DNA of 53,469 bases from Acidobacteriota bacterium (GTDB taxonomy: Bacteria; Acidobacteriota; Blastocatellia; RBC074). The notes below the pieces were generated by a model. That model searched no databases and had not been told where the DNA came from. It saw only the letters and a list, made by a program, of their open reading frames with translations. Where the stretch lies: positions 1 to 53,469 of the forward strand of contig JAJVID010000070.1 of NCBI GenBank assembly GCA_022072205.1. Direction: 5' to 3'. A program made the translations under genes and the position numbers. Numbering within the stretch: the first letter of the stretch is position 1; the number at the start of each line of letters is the position of its first letter. Positions 9,284-17,807 of this stretch are shown here, piece after piece.

Positions 9284-12200
9284 ATGGAAACCGCGGAAGT
9301 CTTATCCAGCATTCGCAGTCTGGATGTGAAACTCTGGAGCGATGGCGACCGCCTGCGTTTCAGCGCGCCCGATGGCGTGATGACGCAGGCTCTGCGCGCG
9401 GAACTGGCCCAACACAAAACGGAAATCCTCGCGTTTCTGCGACGCGCCGAAGCGGCTGTGAATCAAGCCGCTCACGCCATCCTGCCGGTTTCGCGCGACG
9501 GCGAGGCGCCGTTGTCATTCGCTCAGCAGCGGCTGTGGTTTCTGGATCAGTTGTCGCCCGGCAATTCTCTCTACAACATTTCACAGGCGATTCAGGTTAA
9601 GGGAGCGCTCGACAGCGCCGCGCTCGAACGGACGCTGAACGAGATCGTACGGCGCCACGAAATTTTGCGAACCACGTTCGCGTCAATTGATGGAAAACCG
9701 GTTCAGGTGATCACGCCTGATCTTCGCCTCGCCCTGCCGGTGGTAGACCTGGGGAATCTGGAAGAGGCTGAACGAGAGATCGAAGCGCGCCGGTTGGCGG
9801 CGGTGGAAGCGGCGCAGCCATTCGATCTGTCACGCGGGCCGCTCCTGCGCGCCACGTTGCTGCGATTGGAGCCGGAGCGTCACGTAGTTCTCTTCACCAT
9901 GAGCCACATTGTCAGCGACGGCTGGTCAATCGGCGTGCTGGTGCGGGAAGTAGGAATGCTGTACGACGCCTTCGCCAACGGACGCCCCTCACCGCTGCCG
10001 GAGTTGCCCATCCAGTATGCGGATTTCGCGCAGTGGCAGCGGCGATGGTTACGGGGAGAAGAGATGGAGCGGCGCCTGGCTTATTGGAAGAAACAATTGG
10101 CGAACAGCCCGCCGATGCTGGCGTTGCCCACCGACCGGCCCCGGCCGGCCGTGCAGACGTTTCGCGGACGCGTTCAAAGCATCTCGCTGACGTCTGAACT
10201 ATCAGCGGCGATCAGGGAACTGAGCCGCCAGACAGACTGCACACTTTTCATGACTTTGTTGGCTGCGTTCAAGACACTGCTTCTCCGCTACACAGGTCAG
10301 GAAGACATTTTGGTTGGGACAGTCGTGGCCAACCGCAACCGGGCCGAGATCGAGCCTTTGATCGGATTCTTCGTCAACACGCTGGCGCTGCGCGGCGATC
10401 TTTCAGGCGATCCGAGTTTCCGAGAGTTGCTCGGTCGAGTGCGCGAGATGACGTTAGGCGCCTATGCTCATCAGGACCTGCCGTTCGAGAAGTTGGTTGG
10501 GGAGATACAGCCGGATCGGGACCTGAGCCACGCCCCGTTGTTTCAAGTGGCCTTTCAACTCCGGAGCGCCCGCCATCAGGAAGCGTTTGAGGCGCCCGGA
10601 TTGGCGTTGAGCTTGCTGGAGGTCGAGAGTAAGACGGCCAAGTTCGATTTAGCTCTCTCAATGGTGGAAGGGAAGGACAGGCTGTCCGGAACTCTGGAAT
10701 ACAACACCGACCTGTACGACGACGCCACGATCACTCGGCTGCTGGGGCATTTCCGGACGTTGCTGGAAAGCGTCGCCGCCGATCCTGACCGGAGGCTCTC
10801 GTCCTTGCCGATCATCGGCGACGCCGAACGGCGCCAACTGTTGATTGAGTGGAACGGCGCCGAGGCCGACTATCCGAAGGATCGCTGCGTTCACGAACTG
10901 TTCGAGGATCAGGTCGAACAGCGCCCGGACGCCATCGCCGTCTGCTTCGAGGATCAACAACTGAGCTACCGCGAGTTGAACCGGCGGGCCAATCAACTCG
11001 CGCATTATTTGCGGAAGATGGGAGTCGGGCCTGAGTCGCTGGTCGGCGTTTGCGTCGAACGCTCTGTCGAGATGATCGTCGCTGCGCTGGGGGCGCTCAA
11101 AGCGGGCGCGGCTTACGTCCCGATGGATCCGGCTTATCCCGAAGATCGCCTGAGATTCATGATCGAGGATTCGCAGGCGGCGGTCTTGTTGACCCGATCT
11201 TCAATCCGCAATCCGCAATCCGCGATTCGCAATCCGCTGGTGGTTTGTCTTGACGCGGACTGGCCGGCTATTTCGAAAGAGAGCGAAACAACTCCGAAGT
11301 CCGGGGTGACCTCGGACAATCTGGCTTATGTCATCTACACCTCAGGCTCGACCGGCAAGCCGAAAGGGGCGATGCTCAGACACAGCGGCCTGTGCAATTT
11401 CGCGCTGGCTCATTTCAGTGGGATGAACGTCACTCCGCAAAGCCGCATCCTGCAATTCGCATCTTTCAGCTTTGACGCCTCGGTGGCTGAAACCTTTATC
11501 ACATTGCTTTCCGGCGGCGCGCTGTGTCTGGCCAGCCGGGACACTTTGCTTTCCGCTCCGGATTTGATCCGTCTGTTGCAAGAGCAGGCGATCACGATGG
11601 CTTTTCTGCCGCCCTCGATGCTCAGGCTTGCGCCGGCGGATCAAACGCCGGCGCTGCGAACCATCGTCTCGGCGGGAGAAGCCTGCGCGAGGGAGATTGT
11701 TGACCGGTGGTCGCCGGGCCGCGATTTCTTCAACGCCTATGGCCCGACCGAAGTCACCATCGGCCCGACCTTCGGACTGGTCAACGCCATGCCGGCGGAA
11801 TTGAGAAACATCCCCATCGGCGCGCCGATTGCCAACACTCAAATCTACCTGCTGGATCAACATCAGGAGTTGGCGCCGATTGGGGCGCTCGGCGAGATTT
11901 ACGTCGGCGGCGTCGGACTGGCGCGGGGCTATCTGAACCGGCCCGATCTGACCGCCGAACGCTTCATACCAAACCCGTTCAGCGAGGAACCGGGCGAGCG
12001 CCTTTACAAAACGGGTGATCTGGCGCGCTACCTCCCTGATGGCAATGTCGAATTTCTGGGTCGTTGCGATCATCAGGTGAAGGTGCGCGGTTTTCGTATC
12101 GAACTCGGCGAGATCGAAGCGGCGCTCGGCCATCATCCCGCCATCCGCGAGGCTGTGGTCGAGGCGCGTGACGACGCTTCCGGCAACAAACGGTTGGTGG

Positions 12201-14011
12201 CTTATCTGGCGCTCAACGATGTCACCGGGCAGGAGGCCGCGATGGATGTCGGCGCCTTGCGCGGGTTTTTGCGAGAGAGTCTGCCCGAACATATGGTTCC
12301 TTCGTCCTATGTGTTTCTCGCCGCTTTGCCGTTGACGCCCAATGGCAAGGTGGATCGGCGAGCTTTGCCGGAACCCGATCAGACCCGTCCGGAACTGGCA
12401 AATCAGTACGTCGCGCCGCGCACGAGTGAAGAGAAAATCATGGCTGACATCTGGGCGCGAATCATCGGCGTCGAGCGAGTGGGCGTCTACGACAATTTCT
12501 TCGAGCTTGGCGGGGATTCAATGAAAAGCATTCAGGTGGTGGCCCGCGCCAATCAGGCCGGGCTTCATTTCACGCCCGCGCAGTTGTTCAAGCAGCCCAC
12601 GATTGCAAGCCTGGTTCAATCGGCAAGCGAGTCTGAAATTGCGCGCGCCGAACAGGGCGTCGTAACCGGGTCGCTCCCGCTCACGCCGATCCAGCGGTTT
12701 TTCTTTGAACGACAGACGATTGATCCGCATCACTGGAACTGGGCCTTCCTGCGCGAAACGCCTCAATCGTTGAACCCCGCGTTGCTGGAGCAGACCATCA
12801 GGCATCTGCTCATTCATCACGACGCGTTGCGCCTGCGCTTCAATTACTCGGAATCAGGCTGGCGGCAGTTCAACGCCGGCCCGGATGAAAGCGCGCCTTT
12901 CGTCTTCATTGATCTGTCGCGGCTTGGAAGCGAAGAGCAGATCGCGGCTTTGGAAGCCGCCGCCGCCGATTTGCAGGGCAGTTTAAATCTTTCGAAAGGG
13001 CCGTTGCTGCGCGTAGCCTATTTCTCAATGGGCGGGCGGCTGGCCGATCGCGCGCTGCTGATTTTTCATCATCTGGTAGTGGACATGGTTTCATCCCATA
13101 TCCTGATGGAAGATTTCCAGACGATCTATCAGCGACTCAGCCGAGGCGAAGATGTAGACCTGCCGCCCAAGACGACATCGTTCCGCGAATGGTCGCTGCG
13201 ATTGGCAAGGCATGCGCAATCGAGCGAGTTGAAACAGGAGTTGGATTACTGGGTGGAGAGCTTAAGCGGCGAAGTTCCCGCGCTGCCATTGGATTATCCG
13301 GCGGGTGTCAACAGCGAGGCTTCGACCGAGACGGTGTTGACTGCGTTCAGCGTGGAAGAGACGCGGGCGTTGATGCAGGAAATGCCTGCGGTCACTGGCG
13401 CGCGAATGCAGGAGTTCCTGCTGACGGCGCTCATCAAGTCGTGGGCGCGCTGGACGGGACAATCACGGCTGCTCGTGGATGTCGAGGGACACGGGCGCGA
13501 AGACATCTTGAGAGGCGTAGACCTCTCGCGGACGGTAGGCTGGTTCACGAGCATGTATCCGATGATGTTTGACCTGGGCGGCGCGGTTGAGCCGAGCGAG
13601 GCGTTGCGCCTGATTCAATCGCAACTGCGGCGCGTCCCGAATCGTGGAATCGGCTACGGATTGTTGCGCTACCTTTGCGATGACGAGGAAGTGAGGAGAC
13701 GGATCAGCGCATTGCCGCAAGCCGAAGTGAACTTCAATTATCTGGGACAACTGGATCAACAATCGGGCAGGCGTGAAGGGGCGACGCCATTCCGCCAGGC
13801 GCGGGAGAGCAAGGGGCCGGAACGGAGCTTGAGAAGCGAGAGGCTTTACCGGCTCTACGTCGTGGGCAGCGTGCGTGGAGAGCGGCTGAGAATGCATTGG
13901 AATTACAGCGCGAACCTGCACAGCAGAATCACGATCGAGCGTCTGGCCGCGAGTTTCGATGAAGAATTGCGGCGATTGATCGCGCACTGCCTCTCTACCA
14001 AAGTAAGCTGA
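9284..14011 (+). CDS. Non-ribosomal peptide synthetase, dock-C-A-T-E
   Basis: Single-module NRPS of 1575 residues. Residues 1-55 resemble a TubC-type N-terminal docking domain, which fits pairing with the upstream synthetase. Then come C (65-500), A (520-1030, A10 lysine 1022), carrier with GGDSMKS (Ser1079) and an epimerization domain (1125-1570) showing HHLVVD at 1262-1267, EGHGRE at 1401-1406, RTVGWF and FNYLG. The carrier motif GGDS is the form usual before E domains. The hand-read pocket code is DAAFVAAIGK, hydrophobic but not assignable. In the C domain the first His of HHxxxDG is Ser207; the catalytic His208 is kept. The start at 9284 is preceded by AGAGGGAG and is 3 bases after the previous stop; an upstream in-frame start would overlap the first gene. 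The chain ends in E with no release domain. Confidence 0.95.
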   Translation: METAEVLSSIRSLDVKLWSDGDRLRFSAPDGVMTQALRAELAQHKTEILAFLRRAEAAVNQAAHAILPVSRDGEAPLSFAQQRLWFLDQLSPGNSLYNISQAIQVKGALDSAALERTLNEIVRRHEILRTTFASIDGKPVQVITPDLRLALPVVDLGNLEEAEREIEARRLAAVEAAQPFDLSRGPLLRATLLRLEPERHVVLFTMSHIVSDGWSIGVLVREVGMLYDAFANGRPSPLPELPIQYADFAQWQRRWLRGEEMERRLAYWKKQLANSPPMLALPTDRPRPAVQTFRGRVQSISLTSELSAAIRELSRQTDCTLFMTLLAAFKTLLLRYTGQEDILVGTVVANRNRAEIEPLIGFFVNTLALRGDLSGDPSFRELLGRVREMTLGAYAHQDLPFEKLVGEIQPDRDLSHAPLFQVAFQLRSARHQEAFEAPGLALSLLEVESKTAKFDLALSMVEGKDRLSGTLEYNTDLYDDATITRLLGHFRTLLESVAADPDRRLSSLPIIGDAERRQLLIEWNGAEADYPKDRCVHELFEDQVEQRPDAIAVCFEDQQLSYRELNRRANQLAHYLRKMGVGPESLVGVCVERSVEMIVAALGALKAGAAYVPMDPAYPEDRLRFMIEDSQAAVLLTRSSIRNPQSAIRNPLVVCLDADWPAISKESETTPKSGVTSDNLAYVIYTSGSTGKPKGAMLRHSGLCNFALAHFSGMNVTPQSRILQFASFSFDASVAETFITLLSGGALCLASRDTLLSAPDLIRLLQEQAITMAFLPPSMLRLAPADQTPALRTIVSAGEACAREIVDRWSPGRDFFNAYGPTEVTIGPTFGLVNAMPAELRNIPIGAPIANTQIYLLDQHQELAPIGALGEIYVGGVGLARGYLNRPDLTAERFIPNPFSEEPGERLYKTGDLARYLPDGNVEFLGRCDHQVKVRGFRIELGEIEAALGHHPAIREAVVEARDDASGNKRLVAYLALNDVTGQEAAMDVGALRGFLRESLPEHMVPSSYVFLAALPLTPNGKVDRRALPEPDQTRPELANQYVAPRTSEEKIMADIWARIIGVERVGVYDNFFELGGDSMKSIQVVARANQAGLHFTPAQLFKQPTIASLVQSASESEIARAEQGVVTGSLPLTPIQRFFFERQTIDPHHWNWAFLRETPQSLNPALLEQTIRHLLIHHDALRLRFNYSESGWRQFNAGPDESAPFVFIDLSRLGSEEQIAALEAAAADLQGSLNLSKGPLLRVAYFSMGGRLADRALLIFHHLVVDMVSSHILMEDFQTIYQRLSRGEDVDLPPKTTSFREWSLRLARHAQSSELKQELDYWVESLSGEVPALPLDYPAGVNSEASTETVLTAFSVEETRALMQEMPAVTGARMQEFLLTALIKSWARWTGQSRLLVDVEGHGREDILRGVDLSRTVGWFTSMYPMMFDLGGAVEPSEALRLIQSQLRRVPNRGIGYGLLRYLCDDEEVRRRISALPQAEVNFNYLGQLDQQSGRREGATPFRQARESKGPERSLRSERLYRLYVVGSVRGERLRMHWNYSANLHSRITIERLAASFDEELRRLIAHCLSTKVS
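11202..11236 (-). repeat. Five-unit CAATCCG array inside the adenylation domain
   Basis: Five heptamers, four CAATCCG and one variant CGATTCG, lie in frame and encode SIRNPQSAIRNP after LLTR. The unit is the reverse complement of the array at 4556-4590, with the same 35-base length and the same structural position in the adenylation domain. The two arrays therefore form a 35-base inverted pair about 6.6 kb apart. Confidence 0.9.
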
Positions 14012-14015
14012 CCGG

Positions 14016-15527
14016 ATGAAACGTAAGGCCCGATCCAGACGAAGGCGCGTCTACCCACCGAAGCTGGTGGAGGCAAAGCTACATATTTTGGCGAAAGTGG
14101 ACACTGAACCCCCGCCGGTTAGCGAACGAAAGGCCATAGTGGAAGAATCAATAAATTTGACGGTAGTCGAGGCTGCGCCAGAGCCGGTTGTGTCTCCGGC
14201 GCTGGAAGAGAGCGCGCTTGAGCCTCCCACGAAACTGCTGAATCGGAATTTTGTCCTGCTCTGGATGGGACAGGCCGTCAGTCAGTTGGGGTCGCAGGTC
14301 TATGTGATAGCGATGGTGTTTTGGATCAAACACGCCACCAATTCCGCCAGCTTGATCGCGTCAATGCTGATGGTTTCCAGCATTCTCAATGTGACTCTCA
14401 GCGGGGTGGGCGGCGCTTTCGCCGACCGCTGTTCCCGCCGCAAGATCATCGTGTTCGGCGACCTGGTTCGAGGCGTCCTGGTTCTATCGCTGGCTGGATT
14501 GCTCTACCTGACGCCGCACGCCACGAATACCATCATCGTCTGGTTTATGGGAGTGACGTGTTGCATGTCAGCAATCACGGCGTTTTTCGTTCCGGCGATG
14601 TCGGCGGCCATTCCCGACCTGGCGCCGCGAAGCGCGATTAGAAAGGCGAACTCCCTGCGTCAGACGACGGCGCAGATGGCTTTATTTATCGGGCAAGGGT
14701 TGGGCGGATCGCTTTTTCGCCTTTTGGGAGCGCCGTTGCTCGTCCTGATCAACGGCTTGAGCTTCCTGTTCGCCGCAGCCAGCGAATGCTTCATCAGAAT
14801 TCCCCAGAAGATTCCGGAGCAGGGCGGAGGACGAAAGGAGCGATTCGGCGCCTTCAAGAAGGACATCGCCGAAGGATTGAGCTACGTTTGGAAAGAGCCG
14901 GGGCTGAGACGGCTCTTTTTCTTTTCGGCCATTTTCAATTTTTTCACCATGCCGGTCATCGTGCTTCTACCTTTTTACGTGGAGGATTTTCTGAAAGTCC
15001 GAATGGACTGGTATGGCTACCTGGTGGCGACCTTCGGAGCCGGGGTGCTGATCGGATCCCTGTCAACCGGCTTCATCAAACTGTCTGGCAAAGCCCGCGC
15101 GAGATTGATGATCTCGTTCGCGATCTTCAACTCTCTTACCGTCGGGTTACTCGGCTTTGTTCCTGACGTGAAAATAGCGTTAGCGCTCGCGTTTCTGATC
15201 GGGGCGCTTGGATCATTCAACGGGATCAACATCGCGACGATCCTTCAAATAAGCACGCCGAGCGAGATTCGCGGGCGCGCTTTCGGATTACTGCACACAC
15301 TTTCAGGGAGTATTGCGCCGGTCGGCATGGGGCTGGGCGGTTTTCTGTACGACCTGGTAAATCGAAACATCACGCTCATCTATGTTAGCTGCGGCGTGGT
15401 CATGGTTTTGTTATCGCTCCTGGTCTCGACGAGCCGCGAATTCCGGCGATTTCTGGCATACGAGCCACAACCGGCGGAAACCTCAGAGAAGATCAACGAG
15501 CAAGTTTTCGAGCAGGCGACGGCCTGA
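14016..15527 (+). CDS. MFS transporter, likely exporter of the NRPS product
   Basis: Integral membrane protein of 503 residues. The first 75 or so residues are basic and then Pro/Glu-rich, probably a cytoplasmic extension; about 12 membrane helices follow. The motif-A-like loop GGAFADRCSRRK lies after the second or third helix. The overall pattern fits the MFS_3/enterobactin-exporter group. The gene starts 5 bases after the NRPS stop, so it is co-transcribed and probably translationally coupled. By position it is the best candidate exporter for the peptide; the drug:H+ antiporter mechanism is family knowledge. The long N-terminal extension is longer than usual for the family. Confidence 0.9.
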   Translation: MKRKARSRRRRVYPPKLVEAKLHILAKVDTEPPPVSERKAIVEESINLTVVEAAPEPVVSPALEESALEPPTKLLNRNFVLLWMGQAVSQLGSQVYVIAMVFWIKHATNSASLIASMLMVSSILNVTLSGVGGAFADRCSRRKIIVFGDLVRGVLVLSLAGLLYLTPHATNTIIVWFMGVTCCMSAITAFFVPAMSAAIPDLAPRSAIRKANSLRQTTAQMALFIGQGLGGSLFRLLGAPLLVLINGLSFLFAAASECFIRIPQKIPEQGGGRKERFGAFKKDIAEGLSYVWKEPGLRRLFFFSAIFNFFTMPVIVLLPFYVEDFLKVRMDWYGYLVATFGAGVLIGSLSTGFIKLSGKARARLMISFAIFNSLTVGLLGFVPDVKIALALAFLIGALGSFNGINIATILQISTPSEIRGRAFGLLHTLSGSIAPVGMGLGGFLYDLVNRNITLIYVSCGVVMVLLSLLVSTSREFRRFLAYEPQPAETSEKINEQVFEQATA

Positions 15528-15575
15528 GCTTAAGGTAAACATGCGAGCTACAAACTGCTATTTCGAGGAGGATAA

Positions 15576-15797
15576 ATGAATAGAGAAGAGAAAGAAGACA
15601 CGACAATTTACAAGGTGGTTTTGAATCACGAGGAACAGTACTCGATCTGGCCCGCGGATCGCGAGAATCCGCTCGGCTGGCGCGACGGCGGCAAGAGCGG
15701 GCAGAAGGCCGAGTGCCTGGCTTATATCAAGGAGGTGTGGACGGACATGCGGCCACTCAGCCTGAGGAAAAAAATGGAAGCGAAGGAGGATTTGTGA
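15576..15797 (+). CDS. MbtH-like protein, copy 1
   Basis: Small cytoplasmic chaperone, 73 residues, that binds and activates NRPS adenylation domains. The family signature is clear: EEQYSIWP, then PLGWRDGG and a terminal [10 protein letters not shown]. The start is set by GAGGAGGA at 15565-15572. It overlaps the next gene by four bases (GTGA). A second copy at 16678 is about 95% identical in DNA over 205 bases: of about ten differences only one changes a residue (Glu to Asp), which implies recent duplication under purifying selection. Confidence 0.96.
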   Translation: MNREEKEDTTIYKVVLNHEEQYSIWPADRENPLGWRDGGKSGQKAECLAYIKEVWTDMRPLSLRKKMEAKEDL

Positions 15798-16120
15798 ACG
15801 AATTAGTACAGAGATTATCTGAAGGCGTCCATCCCGTCGAGGCGAGCCTTCGACCTGAAAAGACAGTCAAGGCTTTCAAAGAGTCAGTTGATCGAGGCTA
15901 CGTTCATATCAAGTTTACGAACACCCAGGGAGGCACGGAACTGGGCGTCCGGCTCGACCGGGAAGCCAGCGATCTGAGCAAAGCCGACTTCGATGACCAC
16001 GCCGGCAATGTTCGACTGGTTGGCGGTCTGACGCTCAATTACGTGAAGGTTCGGTGCATCGCCGAAATTGACTTAAAAACGCTGACAGGCACAGGGCGGC
16101 TTGAGCCTGTAGAAGAGTAG
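15794..16120 (+). CDS. Small protein of unknown function in the NRPS operon (108 aa)
   Basis: Not recognised. It begins at a GTG overlapping the MbtH stop (GTGA), with AAGGAGGA at 15783-15790, so translational coupling is likely. The sequence has no membrane segment or signal peptide; it has an amphipathic N-terminus and a beta-rich C-terminal half ending [16 protein letters not shown] followed by TLTGTGRL. The pattern [19 protein letters not shown] suggests a compact beta fold. Its position between two MbtH genes suggests a role with the synthetase, perhaps as an accessory or tailoring factor, but nothing in the sequence shows catalysis. Confidence 0.75.
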   Translation: MNELVQRLSEGVHPVEASLRPEKTVKAFKESVDRGYVHIKFTNTQGGTELGVRLDREASDLSKADFDDHAGNVRLVGGLTLNYVKVRCIAEIDLKTLTGTGRLEPVEE

Positions 16121-16134
16121 CTCATGCTACTGCT

Positions 16135-16297
16135 CCACGTAGTGACAAATGATGATCTTTGAGCAAGTACTGTAACGACAAGGTAGGGGCGGGTATTTCC
16201 CGCCCGCGTCCGTTGCCGAAGGGCTTGGGCGGGGAATACCCGCCCCTACCTTGTCGTTACAGGTAATTTTCAAACGTCATTATTTGTCACTACGTGG
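16135..16297. repeat. Nested palindrome within the NRPS operon
   Basis: Outer arms at 16135-16154 and 16278-16297 match at 19 of 20 bases. Inside them, arms starting CTGTAACGACAAGG at 16170 pair with a right arm ending at 16262, and include the core GTAGGGGCGGG followed by CCCGCCCG. The same core makes up the hairpin at 43861-43925, so this is a dispersed element. It separates the two small unknown genes of the operon. No uridine run follows it. Confidence 0.9.
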
Positions 16298-16316
16298 TTA
16301 TTTTGGAGGATGAATT

Positions 16317-16613
16317 ATGAGCAAAATGGGAAGGTACTGCAAAGCTTATCCAATTGGCCGGTTTCGTGAGTATCAGAAATGGGCCGAAAGGTCTGAAGGT
16401 TTCCGGGTAGAGAAAGAGGCGTCTGAGAAAAGCCATTTATACCTTCAGGAGAACTACGTAGTAACGGACGGAATATTCATGGATGAAAACATCATCTTTG
16501 ATGATGTTACTCCTGAGTGGATGGATTTCTGCACGGGTACGCTGAAGTTCGAGGTTCCGGCCCGCGAGCCTGTTGCAGTGAAGAAAGAAGAAGTTGAGAT
16601 GGTGGCCGCCTGA
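16317..16613 (+). CDS. Small protein of unknown function in the NRPS operon (98 aa)
   Basis: Soluble protein of 98 residues without signal or membrane segments. The start has GGAGGA at 16305-16310. Notable segments are [18 protein letters not shown] near the N-terminus and [17 protein letters not shown] then VTPEWMDFC in the middle; the tail is low-complexity and charged. I do not recognise a named family. The strongly patterned aromatic and acidic middle looks conserved rather than random, and the gene lies between MbtH copies, so a function tied to peptide synthesis is plausible. This is inference from context only. Confidence 0.75.
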   Translation: MSKMGRYCKAYPIGRFREYQKWAERSEGFRVEKEASEKSHLYLQENYVVTDGIFMDENIIFDDVTPEWMDFCTGTLKFEVPAREPVAVKKEEVEMVAA

Positions 16614-16635
16614 CCAGGCGACGCCAGCGACCTTT

Positions 16636-16662
16636 GTCCGGCAAGCTGCCAGCTTGTCGGAC
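16636..16662. repeat. Short hairpin ahead of the second MbtH gene
   Basis: Twelve-base arms GTCCGGCAAGCT and AGCTTGTCGGAC pair with one mismatch around a 3-base loop. It lies in the 64-base gap before the second MbtH gene, only 6 bases before the ribosome site GGAGGG at 16669-16674. No uridine tract follows. It may protect or process the operon transcript. Confidence 0.7.
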
Positions 16663-16677
16663 ATTTTCGGAGGGAAA

Positions 16678-16905
16678 ATGAACAGAGAAGAGAAAGACGA
16701 CACGACAATCTACAAGGTGGTTTTGAACCACGAGGAACAGTACTCGATCTGGCCCGCGGATCGCGAGAATCCGCTCGGCTGGCGAGACGGTGGCAAGAGT
16801 GGGCAGAAGGCCGAGTGCCTGGCCTACATCAAGGAGGTGTGGACGGACATGCGGCCACTGAGCCTGAGGAAAAAAATGGAAGAGGCGGCGCTGGGCAGGC
16901 AATGA
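16678..16905 (+). CDS. MbtH-like protein, copy 2
   Basis: Second MbtH-family adenylation-domain chaperone, 75 residues, differing from copy 1 by Glu8Asp and by a different C-terminal tail (EEAALGRQ). The start is set by GGAGGG at 16669-16674; an open frame continues upstream to 16594 but lacks family similarity there. The stop overlaps the start of the thioesterase gene by four bases (ATGA), so the two are coupled. Having two nearly identical copies in one small cluster is unusual and points to a segmental duplication that bracketed the two unknown small genes, or to their insertion between copies. Confidence 0.95.
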   Translation: MNREEKDDTTIYKVVLNHEEQYSIWPADRENPLGWRDGGKSGQKAECLAYIKEVWTDMRPLSLRKKMEEAALGRQ

Positions 16906-17669
16906 ATCAATGGGTTGTGAAGCCCCGGCCAAACCCCGGAGCGAGCTTGCGTCTTTTCTGTCTGCCTTACGCCGGAGGCGGAAGTCAGATTTTCCGAACA
17001 TGGCCAAACAAGCTCCCTGCTTCAGTAGAGGTCTGTCTGGTTGAGCTTCCGGGGCGAGGAGTCCGGCTCAGGGAGCCGCTCTTTGAGCGTCTTCCGCCGC
17101 TGGTCGAAGCCATCGCGAAAAACCTGGAGGGGCATCTGGACAGACCGTTCGCGTTTTTCGGGCACAGCATGGGCGCGTTATTAAGCTTCGAGATCGCGCG
17201 TTATTTCCGAAGGCATGACATTCAACGGCCAGTTCATCTATTTGTTTCCGGCCGTGGCGCGCCGCAAACCCCAAGTGACGAACCGCCGATGCATAACCTG
17301 CCGGAACCTGAATTCATCAGCGAATTGCGACGACTCAACGGAACGCCCGTAGAAGTTCTGGAACACGAGGAACTGATGGAACTGATGCTCCCCATTCTTC
17401 GGGCGGACTTCACCATCTGCGAGACCTACCTTTACGAACCGGAATCTCCCCTCAATTGTCCGATTACCGCTTTCGGCGGTTTGGAGGACGAGAGTGTAGG
17501 CGCCGATCGGCTCAACGCCTGGCGAGAGCAGACTACCTCTACATTTTCGGCCCATACATTTCCCGGCGACCATTTTTTCCTACACACAGCTCAGCAGTTT
17601 CTGCTTCAGACTCTCTCGCAGGGACTGAATCAACCGCTGGGCATGGGCGCCGGGCGAGGATACAAATGA
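16902..17669 (+). CDS. Type II thioesterase of the NRPS locus
   Basis: Stand-alone alpha/beta hydrolase thioesterase of the GrsT/SrfAD family, 255 residues, the usual length. It shows [11 protein letters not shown] near the N-terminus, the nucleophile in GHSMG (Ser89), a likely Asp196 in GGLEDES, and the catalytic His224 in GDHFFLH. Such enzymes normally clear mis-acylated carrier domains. Because neither NRPS carries an internal thioesterase, this one might also release the product, which is inference. It is the last gene of the operon and is coupled to MbtH copy 2 by an ATGA overlap. Confidence 0.95.
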   Translation: MNQWVVKPRPNPGASLRLFCLPYAGGGSQIFRTWPNKLPASVEVCLVELPGRGVRLREPLFERLPPLVEAIAKNLEGHLDRPFAFFGHSMGALLSFEIARYFRRHDIQRPVHLFVSGRGAPQTPSDEPPMHNLPEPEFISELRRLNGTPVEVLEHEELMELMLPILRADFTICETYLYEPESPLNCPITAFGGLEDESVGADRLNAWREQTTSTFSAHTFPGDHFFLHTAQQFLLQTLSQGLNQPLGMGAGRGYK

Positions 17670-17807
17670 GCTTCGCCCTGCCGCTCCGGTAAGGCGAAGA
17701 TTTTCACCAGGCCAATTTTACTCTCCGTTTTTACTCTCCTTGTTCTATCCATCAAGCGGTCTTTTTAGAAACATAGCCCGACTGAAAAGCAACAAAAAGG
17801 AGTAGCA

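Noticed and set aside
12660-14011. Terminal condensation-like cyclising domain at the end of the second NRPS
   Set aside because: EGHGRE, RTVGWF and the GGDS carrier motif before it identify an epimerization domain.
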